Shown: positions 15,113-22,589, counted from the stretch's first letter. The stretch: 47,889 nucleotides of DNA from Streptomyces abyssomicinicus (GCF_008974245.1 NZ_BBZI01000007.1:206993-254881); one strand, 5' to 3'. Made by a program: numbers and translations. Notes: generated by a model not told the origin, from the letters alone.

Positions 15113-15148
15113 ATTGGTCTTGACCAGGATGTGGGGGCGTCCTATCGT
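15113..15148 (+). promoter_or_regulatory. Promoter with DasR-like (dre) operator over the -35 element
   Basis: ATTGGTCTTGACCAGG at 15113-15128 matches the DasR site ACTGGTCTAGACCACT at 12 of 16 positions, including the whole TGGTCT.GACCA core. TTGACC (15120-15125) and TATCGT (15143-15148), 17 bp apart, make a good housekeeping promoter for the GntR gene that follows. An operator over the -35 box predicts repression, most simply autoregulation or control by DasR and thus by aminosugar phosphates. Confidence 0.65.
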
Positions 15149-15224
15149 CGCAGGAAAGTTCAACAACCTTTAATAAACAAGGGCGTCAAAAGCGTCGCCG
15201 GCCACGCGCACCGTGGAGGACAGG

Positions 15225-15986
15225 GTGGGGACCACGCAGCTGGAATCGGTGTCGGAGCCGAAGTACTGGCACCTGAGGACGGTGCTGAGCCAGGCACTGG
15301 ACTCCGAGTTCTCGGTGGGCGAGGTGCTGCCCAACGAGCGGGAGCTCGCCGCCCGCTTCGGCGTCGCCAGGGCGACGCTCCGGCAGGCTCTGGAACAGCT
15401 CGAACTGGAAGGACGGCTCCAGCGCCGCCGGGGGGTCGGCACGACCGTGGCGCCGCCCCGGGTGGGGGTGGCCGTCGAGACCGAGCGGCCGCTGTGGCCG
15501 GGAGCTCCGGGGGACGCCTGGCAGCCGGCCGACTGCGGGCAGGCCGCCGCCCCCGCCTCCGTCGCCGCCACGCTGGGTGCCGCGGACGGCGAGAACGTGC
15601 ACGTCCTGCGGCGCTCGCTGACGGCGCACGGGCAGATCGTGGCCGCCGAACTCCTCTACGTCCCGGCCGCCTCGGTGCCCGCGCTCACGGCCATCGACGC
15701 GCCCGCCGGCCCGGCGCGGGCCCGCTCGGTGCTGCGCGAACTCCAGCGGCTGACGCTGGACGGCCAGGACCGCGCCGTCGAGCTCGGCACGGCCCGCGCG
15801 GAGGACGCCAAGGACCTCGACCGGCTTCCCGGAGCCCCGGTGCTGATGGTCACCACCCGGTTCTTCGCCGAGGGCCGGACCGCCGCGCTGTCGGTGGCCA
15901 CCTACCGGGCGGACACCTGCCGGCTCACCTTCGGCGCCTCCGGGGACGTGCACATCGTCCACGAGACGGAGCGGCGGGTCTCCTGA
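15225..15986 (+). CDS. GntR family regulator with UTRA effector domain, DasR-like
   Basis: 253 residues. The N-terminal GntR winged helix (about 10-80) has LPNERELAARFGVARATLRQALEQLELEGRL and the wing GVGT. The C-terminal UTRA domain (about 95-250) binds small molecules in HutC-type regulators and ends in TYRADTCRLTF, typical of the family. GTG at 15225 is preferred to GTG at 15213 because GGAGGA at 15215-15220 precedes it. A DasR-like operator covers its promoter, so it may bind it or answer to DasR. The neighbour on the other strand is a ROK regulator, another family tied to sugar and aminosugar control. The effector is unknown; an aminosugar phosphate is a reasonable guess. Confidence 0.85.
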   Translation: MGTTQLESVSEPKYWHLRTVLSQALDSEFSVGEVLPNERELAARFGVARATLRQALEQLELEGRLQRRRGVGTTVAPPRVGVAVETERPLWPGAPGDAWQPADCGQAAAPASVAATLGAADGENVHVLRRSLTAHGQIVAAELLYVPAASVPALTAIDAPAGPARARSVLRELQRLTLDGQDRAVELGTARAEDAKDLDRLPGAPVLMVTTRFFAEGRTAALSVATYRADTCRLTFGASGDVHIVHETERRVS

Positions 15987-16000
15987 CCCGTCCGCGCCGC

Positions 16001-16031
<31 letters not shown>

Positions 16032-16032
16032 G

Positions 16033-16067
16033 CCGGCGGGGCGCCGCTCGCCGTGGCGCCCCGCCGG
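16033..16067. terminator. Strong bidirectional terminator between the GntR and ROK genes
   Basis: Perfect 13-bp arms CCGGCGGGGCGCC (16033-16045) and its complement (16055-16067) with a 9-nt loop sit between these convergent genes. Confidence 0.8.
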
Positions 16068-16076
16068 CCGGAGGCG

Positions 16077-17231
16077 TCAGCGTGCGGTCGCCGTGCCGTC
16101 CACCGCGAAGAGCTGCTCCTCGACGTGGTCCAGGGCCAGCCGCAGCGCCCCCGTGGCGACGGCCGCCTCGCCGAGCACGGAGAGCGTCACCCGCGGCGGG
16201 CGCAGGCAGTAGCGGGACAGCTCCTGACGGAGCGGTTCCAGCACGTCGTCCAGCCCGGCCGCCCAGCCGCCGACCACGACCAGCTCCGGGTCCATCGCCA
16301 GCACCAGCGCCGCCACGTCGTGCACCAGCCGCTGGATGAACCGCTCCACCGCGGCCCGGGACCGGGTGTCGCCGTCCCGGGCCTGCTGGAACACCTGGGC
16401 CACCGCCTGCTCGTCCAGCGGGCGCAACGGCTCGTCCTCGGTGGACAGCAGGCTCTCCGGCGTCTTCTCCCGGCCCAGCAGGTGCAGTGCCCCGATCTCT
16501 CCCGCCGCCCCGCCGAAACCGCGGTGCAGCCGGCCGCCGATCAATGAGCCGGCACCGGGGCTGAGGCCCGCCAGCACGAAGACCACGTCGTCCGAGTCGA
16601 CGGCGGCGCCCTTCCAGTGCTCGGCGACGGCGGCGGCGTTGGCGTCGTTCTCGACCAGCACGGGGCACTTGAAGGAGCGGCTGAGCCGCTCGCCGAGCCG
16701 CAGCCCCGTCCATTCGGGCAGCGCCGTGCCCAGACGCACCGTGCCGTCCGCCTCGACGATGCCGGGCGTCCCGACGCCCACCGCCCGCAGTGAGCCGCGC
16801 GACACCCCAGCACGGCGCAGCAGTTCGCCGACGACCGAGCGCAGCCGCTCGATCCGGTCGTCCGCCGGGGCGGTCTCCTCGACCTCCCTGCTGACGCTGT
16901 CCACGACGCGCCCGTCGAGGTCGGCGAGGAGCGCGGTCACCCGGTGGGCGCCGATCTCCAGCCCCAGCAGGTGGCCCGCCTCGGCGCGGAACCGGAAGCG
17001 GCGGGCCGGGCGGCCCTGGCGGCGGGCCGCACTCTCGTCGGGGGCGGCCTCCGTCACCAGGCCCGCCTGGATCAGCCCCTCCACCACGCCCTCCACCGTG
17101 GGACGGGACAGGCCGGTCACGTGTGTGATCTCGGTCAGCGTCGCGCAGTCGACCGCGCGCAGCGCTTGCAGTACCACGGCGGAGTTGATCCGTCGCAGCA
17201 ACGAAGGGTCACCGCCGGTCAGGCGTCCCAC
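16077..17231 (-). CDS. ROK family transcriptional regulator lacking the kinase zinc motif
   Basis: 384 residues. The N-terminal helix-turn-helix (about 15-60) reads LTEITHVTGLSRPTVEGVVEGLIQAGLV. The ROK domain follows, with LLGLEIGAHRVTALLADLDG, the AVGVGTPGIV strand and the signature CPVLVENDANAAAVAEHW. At the place where ROK kinases carry GH and a CxCGxxGC zinc site, this protein reads GEIGALHLLGREKTPE and has no cysteines, so sugar kinase activity is unlikely and it should be a pure regulator. ROK repressors such as NagC, XylR and RokL6 sense sugars. A 9-bp inverted repeat in the upstream divergent region is a candidate operator. Confidence 0.88.
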   Translation of the reverse strand: MGRLTGGDPSLLRRINSAVVLQALRAVDCATLTEITHVTGLSRPTVEGVVEGLIQAGLVTEAAPDESAARRQGRPARRFRFRAEAGHLLGLEIGAHRVTALLADLDGRVVDSVSREVEETAPADDRIERLRSVVGELLRRAGVSRGSLRAVGVGTPGIVEADGTVRLGTALPEWTGLRLGERLSRSFKCPVLVENDANAAAVAEHWKGAAVDSDDVVFVLAGLSPGAGSLIGGRLHRGFGGAAGEIGALHLLGREKTPESLLSTEDEPLRPLDEQAVAQVFQQARDGDTRSRAAVERFIQRLVHDVAALVLAMDPELVVVGGWAAGLDDVLEPLRQELSRYCLRPPRVTLSVLGEAAVATGALRLALDHVEEQLFAVDGTATAR

Positions 17232-17282
17232 GGGTCCGTCCTCCCAGCTCGCGGGGGTGTTGGGCGGATGTTACTCGGCGTT

Positions 17283-17310
17283 CCGGATCCCGGCGAGAGT
17301 GGGGATCCGG
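17283..17310. promoter_or_regulatory. Inverted repeat in the ROK/hypothetical divergent region
   Basis: CCGGATCCC (17283-17291) and GGGATCCGG (17302-17310) are perfect 9-bp arms 10 bp apart, lying 52 bp upstream of the ROK start and 58 bp upstream of the divergent hypothetical gene. It is a candidate autoregulatory operator. Confidence 0.45.
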
Positions 17311-17367
17311 TTACCCCCTGTTCTGACGGAGCGCCAGTTGTCGGTGGCGGCGGGTTTACTGGAGCGC

Positions 17368-17817
17368 ATGAGCATCGCACGTCATCTCGCCGTGATCGAA
17401 CGGATGTGCGGTCTGGACCTGTCGGCGGAGGAGCCGGAGGGCCGGGACCGGCGCGCCGGCACGGGCTGGTGCGGGCCCGGATGGCAGGGGGCCGAGCTCC
17501 GGCGGAGCGAGGGCCTCTGGGAGGACCGGTCGCTGGAGGGTGAGGCGGCCGAGCAGTTCGAGTGCGACCGGGAGGCGCTGGCCGAGCGGCTGACGGAGCG
17601 GTGGGGCGAGCCGCAGCGGGTGGGTCTGCTCGGCGCGTTCGTCCGTTCCGTGGAGGGGGAGGAGATACCCGACCCCTGGGGGTGGCTCTGCCAGGACCTG
17701 CCGGACGTCCACCTCTGGCGGGCGGACGACCGCTGGCTCGCCCTCGGGGTCTCCCACCAGGGCCGCGAACTGCCGTTCGCGCTCCTCGCGGTGGTCACCT
17801 CCGAGGACCCGCCCTAG
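17368..17817 (+). CDS. Hypothetical protein, divergent from the ROK regulator
   Basis: 149 residues, acidic and tryptophan-rich, without signal peptide or membrane segments. The start MSIARHLAVIERMCGLD follows GGAG by only 3 nt; the body has AEQFECDREALAERLTERWGEPQR and a C-terminal ADDRWLALGVSHQGRELPFALLAVV that looks like a small alpha/beta fold. I do not recognise a family with certainty. The codon bias matches neighbouring genes, which supports its being real. It ends at a hairpin shared with the convergent TetR gene. It could be regulated from the inverted repeat upstream together with the ROK gene. Confidence 0.65.
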   Translation: MSIARHLAVIERMCGLDLSAEEPEGRDRRAGTGWCGPGWQGAELRRSEGLWEDRSLEGEAAEQFECDREALAERLTERWGEPQRVGLLGAFVRSVEGEEIPDPWGWLCQDLPDVHLWRADDRWLALGVSHQGRELPFALLAVVTSEDPP

Positions 17818-17860
17818 GGCGGACGCCCGGTGGTGACCGGGAGGTGCCGCCCCGCCTCCG

Positions 17861-17878
17861 GGCCGGGTGGTCCCGGCC
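17861..17878. terminator. Hairpin between convergent genes
   Basis: GGCCGGG (17861-17867), TGGT loop and CCCGGCC (17872-17878) lie between the hypothetical gene and the convergent TetR gene. Confidence 0.5.
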
Positions 17879-17899
17879 GCCTGACCGTCGGGCGGTGCG

Positions 17900-18478
17900 T
17901 CAGACCACGGCGAGCCGGTCCACCAGCAGCTCCACCCTGCGCGCGGTGTCCTCCGGCGGGAGTCTGCGCGCCCGGGTCAGGGTGGCCAGTCCGTGCAGCG
18001 CGGCCCAGAACGTCTCGGTGAACAGCGCCGGGTGGACACCGTCCCCGGCGACCTCGCCGAGGCACTCCAGCAGGGCCGCGAAGGCGTCCTTCAGCGGCTC
18101 GGGGGTGTCCTCGTGCGCGAACGCCAGGCCGCCGTCGAGCCGGAACATGGCGTCGTAGACCGCCGGGTTGTGTTCGGCGAAGCCGAGGTAGGCGCGGGCG
18201 AGGGCGGTGACCCGGTCGCGGGGGCCGTCCGCGGCCGAGGTCGCGGCCCGCAGCGCCACCGCCATCTCGGCGGCCCCCTCGAGGGCGACGGCGCCGATGA
18301 TCTCCCGCTTGCCGCGGAAGTGGCTGTAGAGGACGGGCTGGCTGTATTCGATGCGCTCGGCGAGCCGGCGCGTGGTGACCGCGTCCCAGCCCTGCCGCTC
18401 GGCGAGTTCGCGGGCCGTGGCCACGATGAGGCGCTCGCGGCCGGCCCGTTCGCGTTCCTTGCGTTCCTGTACCGACAT
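17900..18478 (-). CDS. TetR family repressor
   Basis: 192 residues. The N-terminal TetR helix-turn-helix (about 15-60) shows LIVATARELAERQGWDAVTTRRLAERI followed by YSQPVLYSHFRGKREI. The C-terminal ligand domain has the WHG-type layout, with ETFWAALHGLATLTRARRL near residue 155. It is divergent from a DUF1772 membrane-protein gene. Two matching palindromes, one next to each start, are probable binding sites, so it most likely represses both itself and the DUF1772 gene. The ligand is unknown. Confidence 0.9.
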   Translation of the reverse strand: MSVQERKERERAGRERLIVATARELAERQGWDAVTTRRLAERIEYSQPVLYSHFRGKREIIGAVALEGAAEMAVALRAATSAADGPRDRVTALARAYLGFAEHNPAVYDAMFRLDGGLAFAHEDTPEPLKDAFAALLECLGEVAGDGVHPALFTETFWAALHGLATLTRARRLPPEDTARRVELLVDRLAVV

Positions 18479-18487
18479 GACCCGATC

Positions 18488-18500
18488 CTAGCAGCGCTAG
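18488..18500. promoter_or_regulatory. TetR operator 1 (candidate)
   Basis: CTAGCAGCGCTAG is a palindrome with 5-bp arms, 9 bp upstream of the TetR start. It shares CTAGC-N3-GCTAG with a second site near the divergent gene. Confidence 0.65.
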
Positions 18501-18537
18501 ACAATCGAGCGGCAGTAGGTCTAGCGTTGCCCCATCA

Positions 18538-18552
18538 TCTAGCACCGCTAGA
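18538..18552. promoter_or_regulatory. TetR operator 2 (candidate)
   Basis: TCTAGCACCGCTAGA is a palindrome with perfect 6-bp arms, placed just upstream of the GGAGGGG ribosome site of the DUF1772 gene. A lone TCTAGC half-site is at about 18519. Confidence 0.65.
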
Positions 18553-18569
18553 TTCATGGAGGGGTCGTC

Positions 18570-19016
18570 ATGCTCAACGCACTCGAGGTGTTCACCACCG
18601 TGACCGTCGGCCTGATGGTGGGGGTGGAGTTCTCCGTCGCCTTCGTCGTCAACCGGATCCTCGGCGCGCTTCCCGAGGACGCCGGCCTGCTCGGCCGCGC
18701 CCACGGGGGCCGGATGCTCGGCGCCCTGATGCCGGTCTGGTACTTCACCTCGCTCGTCCTCACCGCGGTCTGGGCCGTCGCCGGACGGCACCGCCCCGGC
18801 GCCGGCCTCGTCGTCGTCGCCGCCGCGCTGCTGATCCTCAGCGTGATCATGTCGGTCCTGCTGCTCGTCCCGATCAACAACCGGGGCAAGACCTGGACGC
18901 CCGAGAACCGGCCCGAGGACTGGAGGGAGCAGCAGAACCGCTGGGACCGTCGGCACCACGCCCGGGTCGCCGTCATCATCGGCGCCTTCACCCTGCTGGT
19001 CGCCGCCCTCGCCTGA
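18570..19016 (+). CDS. DUF1772-type integral membrane protein
   Basis: 148 residues with four hydrophobic segments (about 5-30, 50-70, 78-102 and 132-148), matching the DUF1772/anthrone oxygenase-like family. After the third helix comes the conserved-looking PINNRGKTWTPENRPEDW and the RRHHARV stretch before the last helix. The ATG at 18570 follows GGAGGGG. Such proteins are commonly the target of a divergent TetR or MarR regulator; operator palindromes here support that. Biochemical role is unclear; a few relatives take part in polyketide anthrone oxidation, but no polyketide genes are near. Confidence 0.82.
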   Translation: MLNALEVFTTVTVGLMVGVEFSVAFVVNRILGALPEDAGLLGRAHGGRMLGALMPVWYFTSLVLTAVWAVAGRHRPGAGLVVVAAALLILSVIMSVLLLVPINNRGKTWTPENRPEDWREQQNRWDRRHHARVAVIIGAFTLLVAALA

Positions 19017-19024
19017 GCCCGCGG

Positions 19025-19041
19025 GCCGGCGCCGCGCCGGC
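19025..19041. terminator. Short hairpin between DUF1772 and senR genes
   Basis: GCCGGC arms (19025-19030 and 19036-19041) with a 5-nt loop, 8 bp after the DUF1772 stop and between convergent genes. Confidence 0.35.
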
Positions 19042-19116
19042 GGCGTCGGCCCACGCCCTCGGTTCCAGCTCATGGCCCAAGGTCATGGCCCACGCTCACG
19101 GCCGTGGCCCCCGTGC

Positions 19117-19782
19117 TCAGGGCAGCAGTCGCCGCTCCTTCGCCGCGGCGACGGCGCCGGCCCGGTTGTCGACGCCGAGCTTGTCGTAGATGCGGCTCAG
19201 ATGGGTCTTCACGGTCGCCTCACTGATGAACAGGGCGCGGGCGATCTCGCGGTTGGCCAGACCCTGGGCGAGCTGGGCCAGGATGTCGAGCTCCCGCGCG
19301 GTGAGAGCCGGACGGGGGGCGCGCATCGCCGCCACCACACGGCCGGCGACCGGCGCGGACAGGGTGGTGCGGCCCTGCGCCGCGGCGTGGATGGCGGCGA
19401 ACAGCTCCTCCGGCCGCTCGGCCTTCAGGAGATAGCCGGTGGCCCCGGCCTCCAGCGCGCGGGCGACGTCGGCGTCCGTGTCGTAGGTGGTGAGCACCAG
19501 GACGCGTGGGGCGTCCGGCCGGGCGGTGATGCGGCGGGTGGCCTCGACGCCGTCGGTGCCGGGCCCGAGCTGCAGGTCCATCAGCACGACGTGCGGCGCC
19601 AGCCGCCCGGCCAGGGCGACGGCCTCGTCGCCGCCCGCGGCCTCGCCGGCCACCTCGATGCCGGCCGCGCTGGAGAGCAGCGCCCGCAGACCGGCCCGCA
19701 CGACGGCGTGGTCGTCGCAGACCAGCACGCGCACGGGCGGTCCGGGTGAGGAGGAGTCGGAGGGCGCGGCGGGGGCGGTCAT
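19117..19782 (-). CDS. senR: NarL/LuxR-type response regulator, probable SenR
   Basis: 221 residues. The receiver domain (about 17-135) has the acidic pair in VLVCDDHAVVRAG, the phospho-acceptor Asp69 in VLMDLQLG, a threonine in LVLTTYD and the lysine in LLKAERPEEL. The LuxR helix-turn-helix (about 155-215) reads LTARELDILAQLAQGLANREIARALFISEATVKTHLSRIYDKLGV. Its ATG overlaps the kinase stop as ATGA at 19779-19782, so the pair is translationally coupled. With the kinase and a divergent hbpS gene it matches the SenS/SenR/HbpS heme and redox sensing system known from Streptomyces reticuli. Regulated genes in this organism are not visible in the window. Confidence 0.87.
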   Translation of the reverse strand: MTAPAAPSDSSSPGPPVRVLVCDDHAVVRAGLRALLSSAAGIEVAGEAAGGDEAVALAGRLAPHVVLMDLQLGPGTDGVEATRRITARPDAPRVLVLTTYDTDADVARALEAGATGYLLKAERPEELFAAIHAAAQGRTTLSAPVAGRVVAAMRAPRPALTARELDILAQLAQGLANREIARALFISEATVKTHLSRIYDKLGVDNRAGAVAAAKERRLLP

Positions 19783-21077
19783 CGGGGCTCCGGGGCGGTG
19801 AGGGGGATCGTGGCGGTCAGCACGGCGCCCTCGCCGGGCGCCGACTCGACGGTGAGCGTGCCGCCCAGCTGCGCGACACGGGCGCGCATGGCGGGCAGAC
19901 CGTGTCCGCCCTCCCGGCCGGGGGGCGGGAGGGCGCCCGGGTCGAAACCACGGCCGTCGTCCGCGACGTCCAGGACGACCTGGTCGTCGAGGTGGCTGAG
20001 GGTGAGGGCCGCCGTCGTCGCCCCGGCGTGCTGCCGCACGTTGGCCAGCGCACCCTGCGCGACCCGCAGCAGGGTCGCCGCGCCGCGGTCCGGCAGGGGG
20101 AGGGGCACGCCCTCCACATGGTGGCGCACGGTGAGACCGTCCTTCGTCTCACGCTCGGCGAGGCTGCGCAGGGCGGCGGACAGCGAGCCGCCGTCCGCCA
20201 GATCGGCCGGAGCCAGGTCGTGCACGAAACGGCGGGCCTCGGCCAGGTCACGGCCGGCGACCCGCGCGGCCTCCCGGACGTGCTCACGGGCCGCCGACGG
20301 ATCGCTCGCCCAGACCCGTTCGGCGGCTTGGAGCAGCATCCGCTGGCTGGACAGCCCCTGCGCGAGGGTGTCGTGGATCTCCATCGACAGCCGCTGGCGT
20401 TCGGCCAGCGCGCCCTCGCGGCGTTCGGTGGCCGCGAGGTCGCGCCGGGTGCGCATCAGGTCCTCGATGAGGGCGCGCCGCCGGTCGGCCTGCCGTTCCA
20501 TGTGCAGGAAGACGCCGGTCATCAGGGCGGCGACGGCCGGCGGGGTGACCAGGACCGCGGGGTCGACACCGTCGCTCAGCCGCTGCAGCGACACCACGAC
20601 CAGCACCGTGAGCAGGCACGCCAGCGGAAGGGCCGCCACGGCCGGGAGGGAGCGCAGCGCCAGGATGAGCAGCGGGGCCGCGCACCAGGCGAAGCTGGGC
20701 GCCAGCAGGGTCAGGACCGACCAGGCCGCCACCACGGCCACCAGCCAGGCGAGCGGGCGGGAGGCGGGCCGGTCCCGCCCCCGGGCGGGGCCGGCCACCG
20801 GGCCGAGGGCGTACAGCACGGCCAGCAGCGCCGCCGACACGATCACCCCGGTCTCACCGGAGTCCAGGGGGTGGCGCATCAGGTCCCGGGCGAGCGAACC
20901 GCCCAGGAGCGCGTAGAAGGCCAGGTGCACCACCGGTCCCAGCCAGCGCGCGTCGGGATCCGCCGCAGCCGCAGCCTCAGCCGCAGCCGTGGCCGTCGTC
21001 GCAGCCGCTGACGCAGCCGTGGCCGTCGCCCCGGCCGGTTCCGCAGGGCCCGGAGGCCGGTGCCGTGTGTGCCGCAT
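19779..21077 (-). CDS. senS: Sensor histidine kinase, probable SenS
   Basis: 432 residues. An Ala/Thr-rich N-terminus, encoded by near-repeats of gccgca, is followed by about five membrane segments between residues 47 and 195. The HisKA_3 domain has the phospho-accepting His235 in SMEIHDTLAQGLSSQ. The ATPase domain has the N-box ANVRQHAG, DDGRGFDP and GHGLPAMRARV. The start is the ATG at 21077, 7 nt after a GGAAG ribosome site that is part of a threefold repeat; a longer open frame upstream has no such support. In S. reticuli SenS autophosphorylation is modulated by secreted HbpS; the divergent hbpS gene supports the same role here. Confidence 0.87.
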   Translation of the reverse strand: MRHTRHRPPGPAEPAGATATAASAAATTATAAAEAAAAADPDARWLGPVVHLAFYALLGGSLARDLMRHPLDSGETGVIVSAALLAVLYALGPVAGPARGRDRPASRPLAWLVAVVAAWSVLTLLAPSFAWCAAPLLILALRSLPAVAALPLACLLTVLVVVSLQRLSDGVDPAVLVTPPAVAALMTGVFLHMERQADRRRALIEDLMRTRRDLAATERREGALAERQRLSMEIHDTLAQGLSSQRMLLQAAERVWASDPSAAREHVREAARVAGRDLAEARRFVHDLAPADLADGGSLSAALRSLAERETKDGLTVRHHVEGVPLPLPDRGAATLLRVAQGALANVRQHAGATTAALTLSHLDDQVVLDVADDGRGFDPGALPPPGREGGHGLPAMRARVAQLGGTLTVESAPGEGAVLTATIPLTAPEPR

Positions 21078-21115
21078 GGTGCCGCTTCCTCGTGCCGCTT
21101 CCTCGTGTCGCTTCC
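21078..21115 (-). repeat. Three 13-bp tandem repeats each carrying a ribosome-binding motif, before senS
   Basis: On the minus strand GGAAGCGACACGA, GGAAGCGGCACGA and GGAAGCGGCACC run head to tail and end at the senS ATG. Only the last GGAAG is at normal spacing (7 nt). The array could give standby ribosome sites or be a replication-slippage product. Confidence 0.8.
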
Positions 21116-21433
21116 GGTCGCGCGCCCGTCCCCGGCCGCCTGTTCGCCGCGGGCCACGCGCCCGCTCGCGGCCTCGAGGCCTCGCGCGGCCTCGCGGCCT
21201 TCGGCCGTCACGGCCCGCCCCGCTCCGTGCGCCGGCGCGGCGGGACGCCGCCCCTTCCAGGTAAACCCGTCCGCGCGGACCGCGCATCAGCCGTTCGGAT
21301 GACTCCCCCGTCCGCCGTCGGGCCCTGCGTGACCAGCCAGGACGCCGACGCCCCGGGGCCATGGGCGCGCCCAGGATGGACGACGAGAGACCGGGGAGCG
21401 AAGGCCCCCGGAAGGACCGTCGAGGAGCTCCAC
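21116..21433. other. senS/hbpS divergent intergenic region
   Basis: About 320 bp without a gene. It holds a perfect 12-bp palindrome GGCCTCGAGGCC at 21170-21181 and several CCTCGCGG-like short repeats nearby, but no clear -10/-35 pair that I can defend. The hbpS ribosome site (GAGGAG, 21422-21427) is at its right end. Confidence 0.5.
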
Positions 21434-21982
21434 ATGACGAAGACGACCCTGCGCACCCGTGTCCTGCTCGGCACGGTCGCCGCCGCGGCGCTGGGCGCCG
21501 GAACCTTCGGCGCCGTGACCGCGAACGCCGCGGGACCGGCGCCCGCCGCCGCGGCCGAGGCGACGAAGACCCGGAACACCGTCCAGTCCACCCGGCTCAC
21601 GGCCGACGCCGCCGTCCGGGCCGCGCAGGCCGCGCTGGATGCGGCACGGGACGCCGACCACAAGGTGACGGTCGCCGTGGTGGACCGCGACGGCAACACC
21701 GTCGTGACCCTGCGCGGGGACGGCGCGGGCCCCCAGTCCTACGAGTCGGCGGTGCGCAAGGCGTACACGGCCGTCTCCTGGAACGCCCCCACCTCGGAGC
21801 TCGCCGGGCGACTGGCCCAGGCCCCGAACCTGAAGGACATCCCGAACACCCTCTTCCTGGCGGGCGGCTCACCGGTCACCGTCAAGGGCGCGCCGATCGC
21901 GGGCATCGGCGTCGCCGGGGCGCCGTCCGGCGACCTGGACGAGAAGTTCGCCCGGGCGGGCGTGGCCGCACTCGGCAGGTGA
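21434..21982 (+). CDS. hbpS: Secreted heme-binding protein HbpS (GlcG/HbpS family)
   Basis: 182 residues. A signal peptide is obvious (MTKTTLRTRVLLGTVAAAAL, then a small-residue cleavage area near TANAAGPAPA). The mature GlcG/HbpS domain starts with LTADAAVRAAQAALDAARDA and continues with VAVVDRDGNTVVTLRGDGAGP, ESAVRKAYTAV and AGIGVAGAPSGDLDEKFARAG, all typical of the family. The ATG at 21434 follows GAGGAG. HbpS forms an octamer outside the membrane, binds heme and iron, and signals to the SenS kinase under redox stress. The divergent senS-senR pair makes this assignment much firmer than the domain alone, since GlcG-like proteins occur in other contexts. Confidence 0.88.
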   Translation: MTKTTLRTRVLLGTVAAAALGAGTFGAVTANAAGPAPAAAAEATKTRNTVQSTRLTADAAVRAAQAALDAARDADHKVTVAVVDRDGNTVVTLRGDGAGPQSYESAVRKAYTAVSWNAPTSELAGRLAQAPNLKDIPNTLFLAGGSPVTVKGAPIAGIGVAGAPSGDLDEKFARAGVAALGR

Positions 21983-21990
21983 ACCGGCGC

Positions 21991-22021
21991 GGCGGCGCCC
22001 GGCCCACGCCGGTGCGCCGCC
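21991..22021. terminator. Hairpin after hbpS
   Basis: GGCGGCGC (21991-21998) and GCGCCGCC (22014-22021) with a 15-nt loop lie between hbpS and the convergent AhpD-like gene. Confidence 0.5.
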
Positions 22022-22045
22022 GTCCGCGGTCACTCCACCCTCACC

Positions 22046-22546
22046 TCACCCCGCGCCGGGACCCCCCGCCGCGGGGCGCACGGGGTGCTTGCTCATCACC
22101 GACACGCGGTTGAAGGCGTTGATGGTGATCGCCACCCACACGACGGCGGAGATCTCGTCCTCCGACAACACCGCCCGTGCCGCGCGGTAGGCGGAGTCCT
22201 GGGCCCCGGCGTCCTGCGGACGGGTGGCCGCCTCGGCCAGGGCGAGAGCGGCCCGCTCCCGGGGATCGAACAGTTCGGTGTCGCGCCAGGCCGGCAGGAC
22301 GCCCAGACGCTGCGTCGTCTCGCCCGCGCGCAGGGCCACGGCGGTGTGCAGGCCGAGGCAGTACGCGCACGCGTTGAGCTGGGAGACCCGGACGTTGACC
22401 AGTTCGACGAGCCTTCTCGTCAGCCCCGCCTCCGCCGCCGCGGCCTTCACCGCCTCGGAGGTCGCCACCAGCGCGCGGTAGGCCACCGGGTGCTGCTTGT
22501 CGAGGAAGACCCGCCGACCGGCTTCCGTCTCCGTCGTCGTTGTCAC
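22046..22546 (-). CDS. Carboxymuconolactone decarboxylase family protein, AhpD-like
   Basis: 166 residues. The family motif CAYCLGLHTAVALRAGE (about residues 60-76) has the CxxC pair and downstream histidine used by AhpD-like peroxidase partners. Flanking helices read LVELVNVRVSQLNA and LSEDEISAVVWVAITINAFNRV, as in many stand-alone members. The GTG at 22546 follows AAGGGG; the open frame runs further upstream but would overlap the Mug gene. It follows the Mug gene by about 43 bp and could share its transcript. Members like this are classic targets of ECF41 sigma factors, one of which is 7 kb away. Exact reaction is unknown, probably thiol peroxidase or disulfide reductase-like. Confidence 0.87.
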   Translation of the reverse strand: MTTTTETEAGRRVFLDKQHPVAYRALVATSEAVKAAAAEAGLTRRLVELVNVRVSQLNACAYCLGLHTAVALRAGETTQRLGVLPAWRDTELFDPRERAALALAEAATRPQDAGAQDSAYRAARAVLSEDEISAVVWVAITINAFNRVSVMSKHPVRPAAGGPGAG

Positions 22547-22589
22547 GTGCGCCCCTTCGTCGTCCGGCTGTCCATCGAGGACCACGCCA

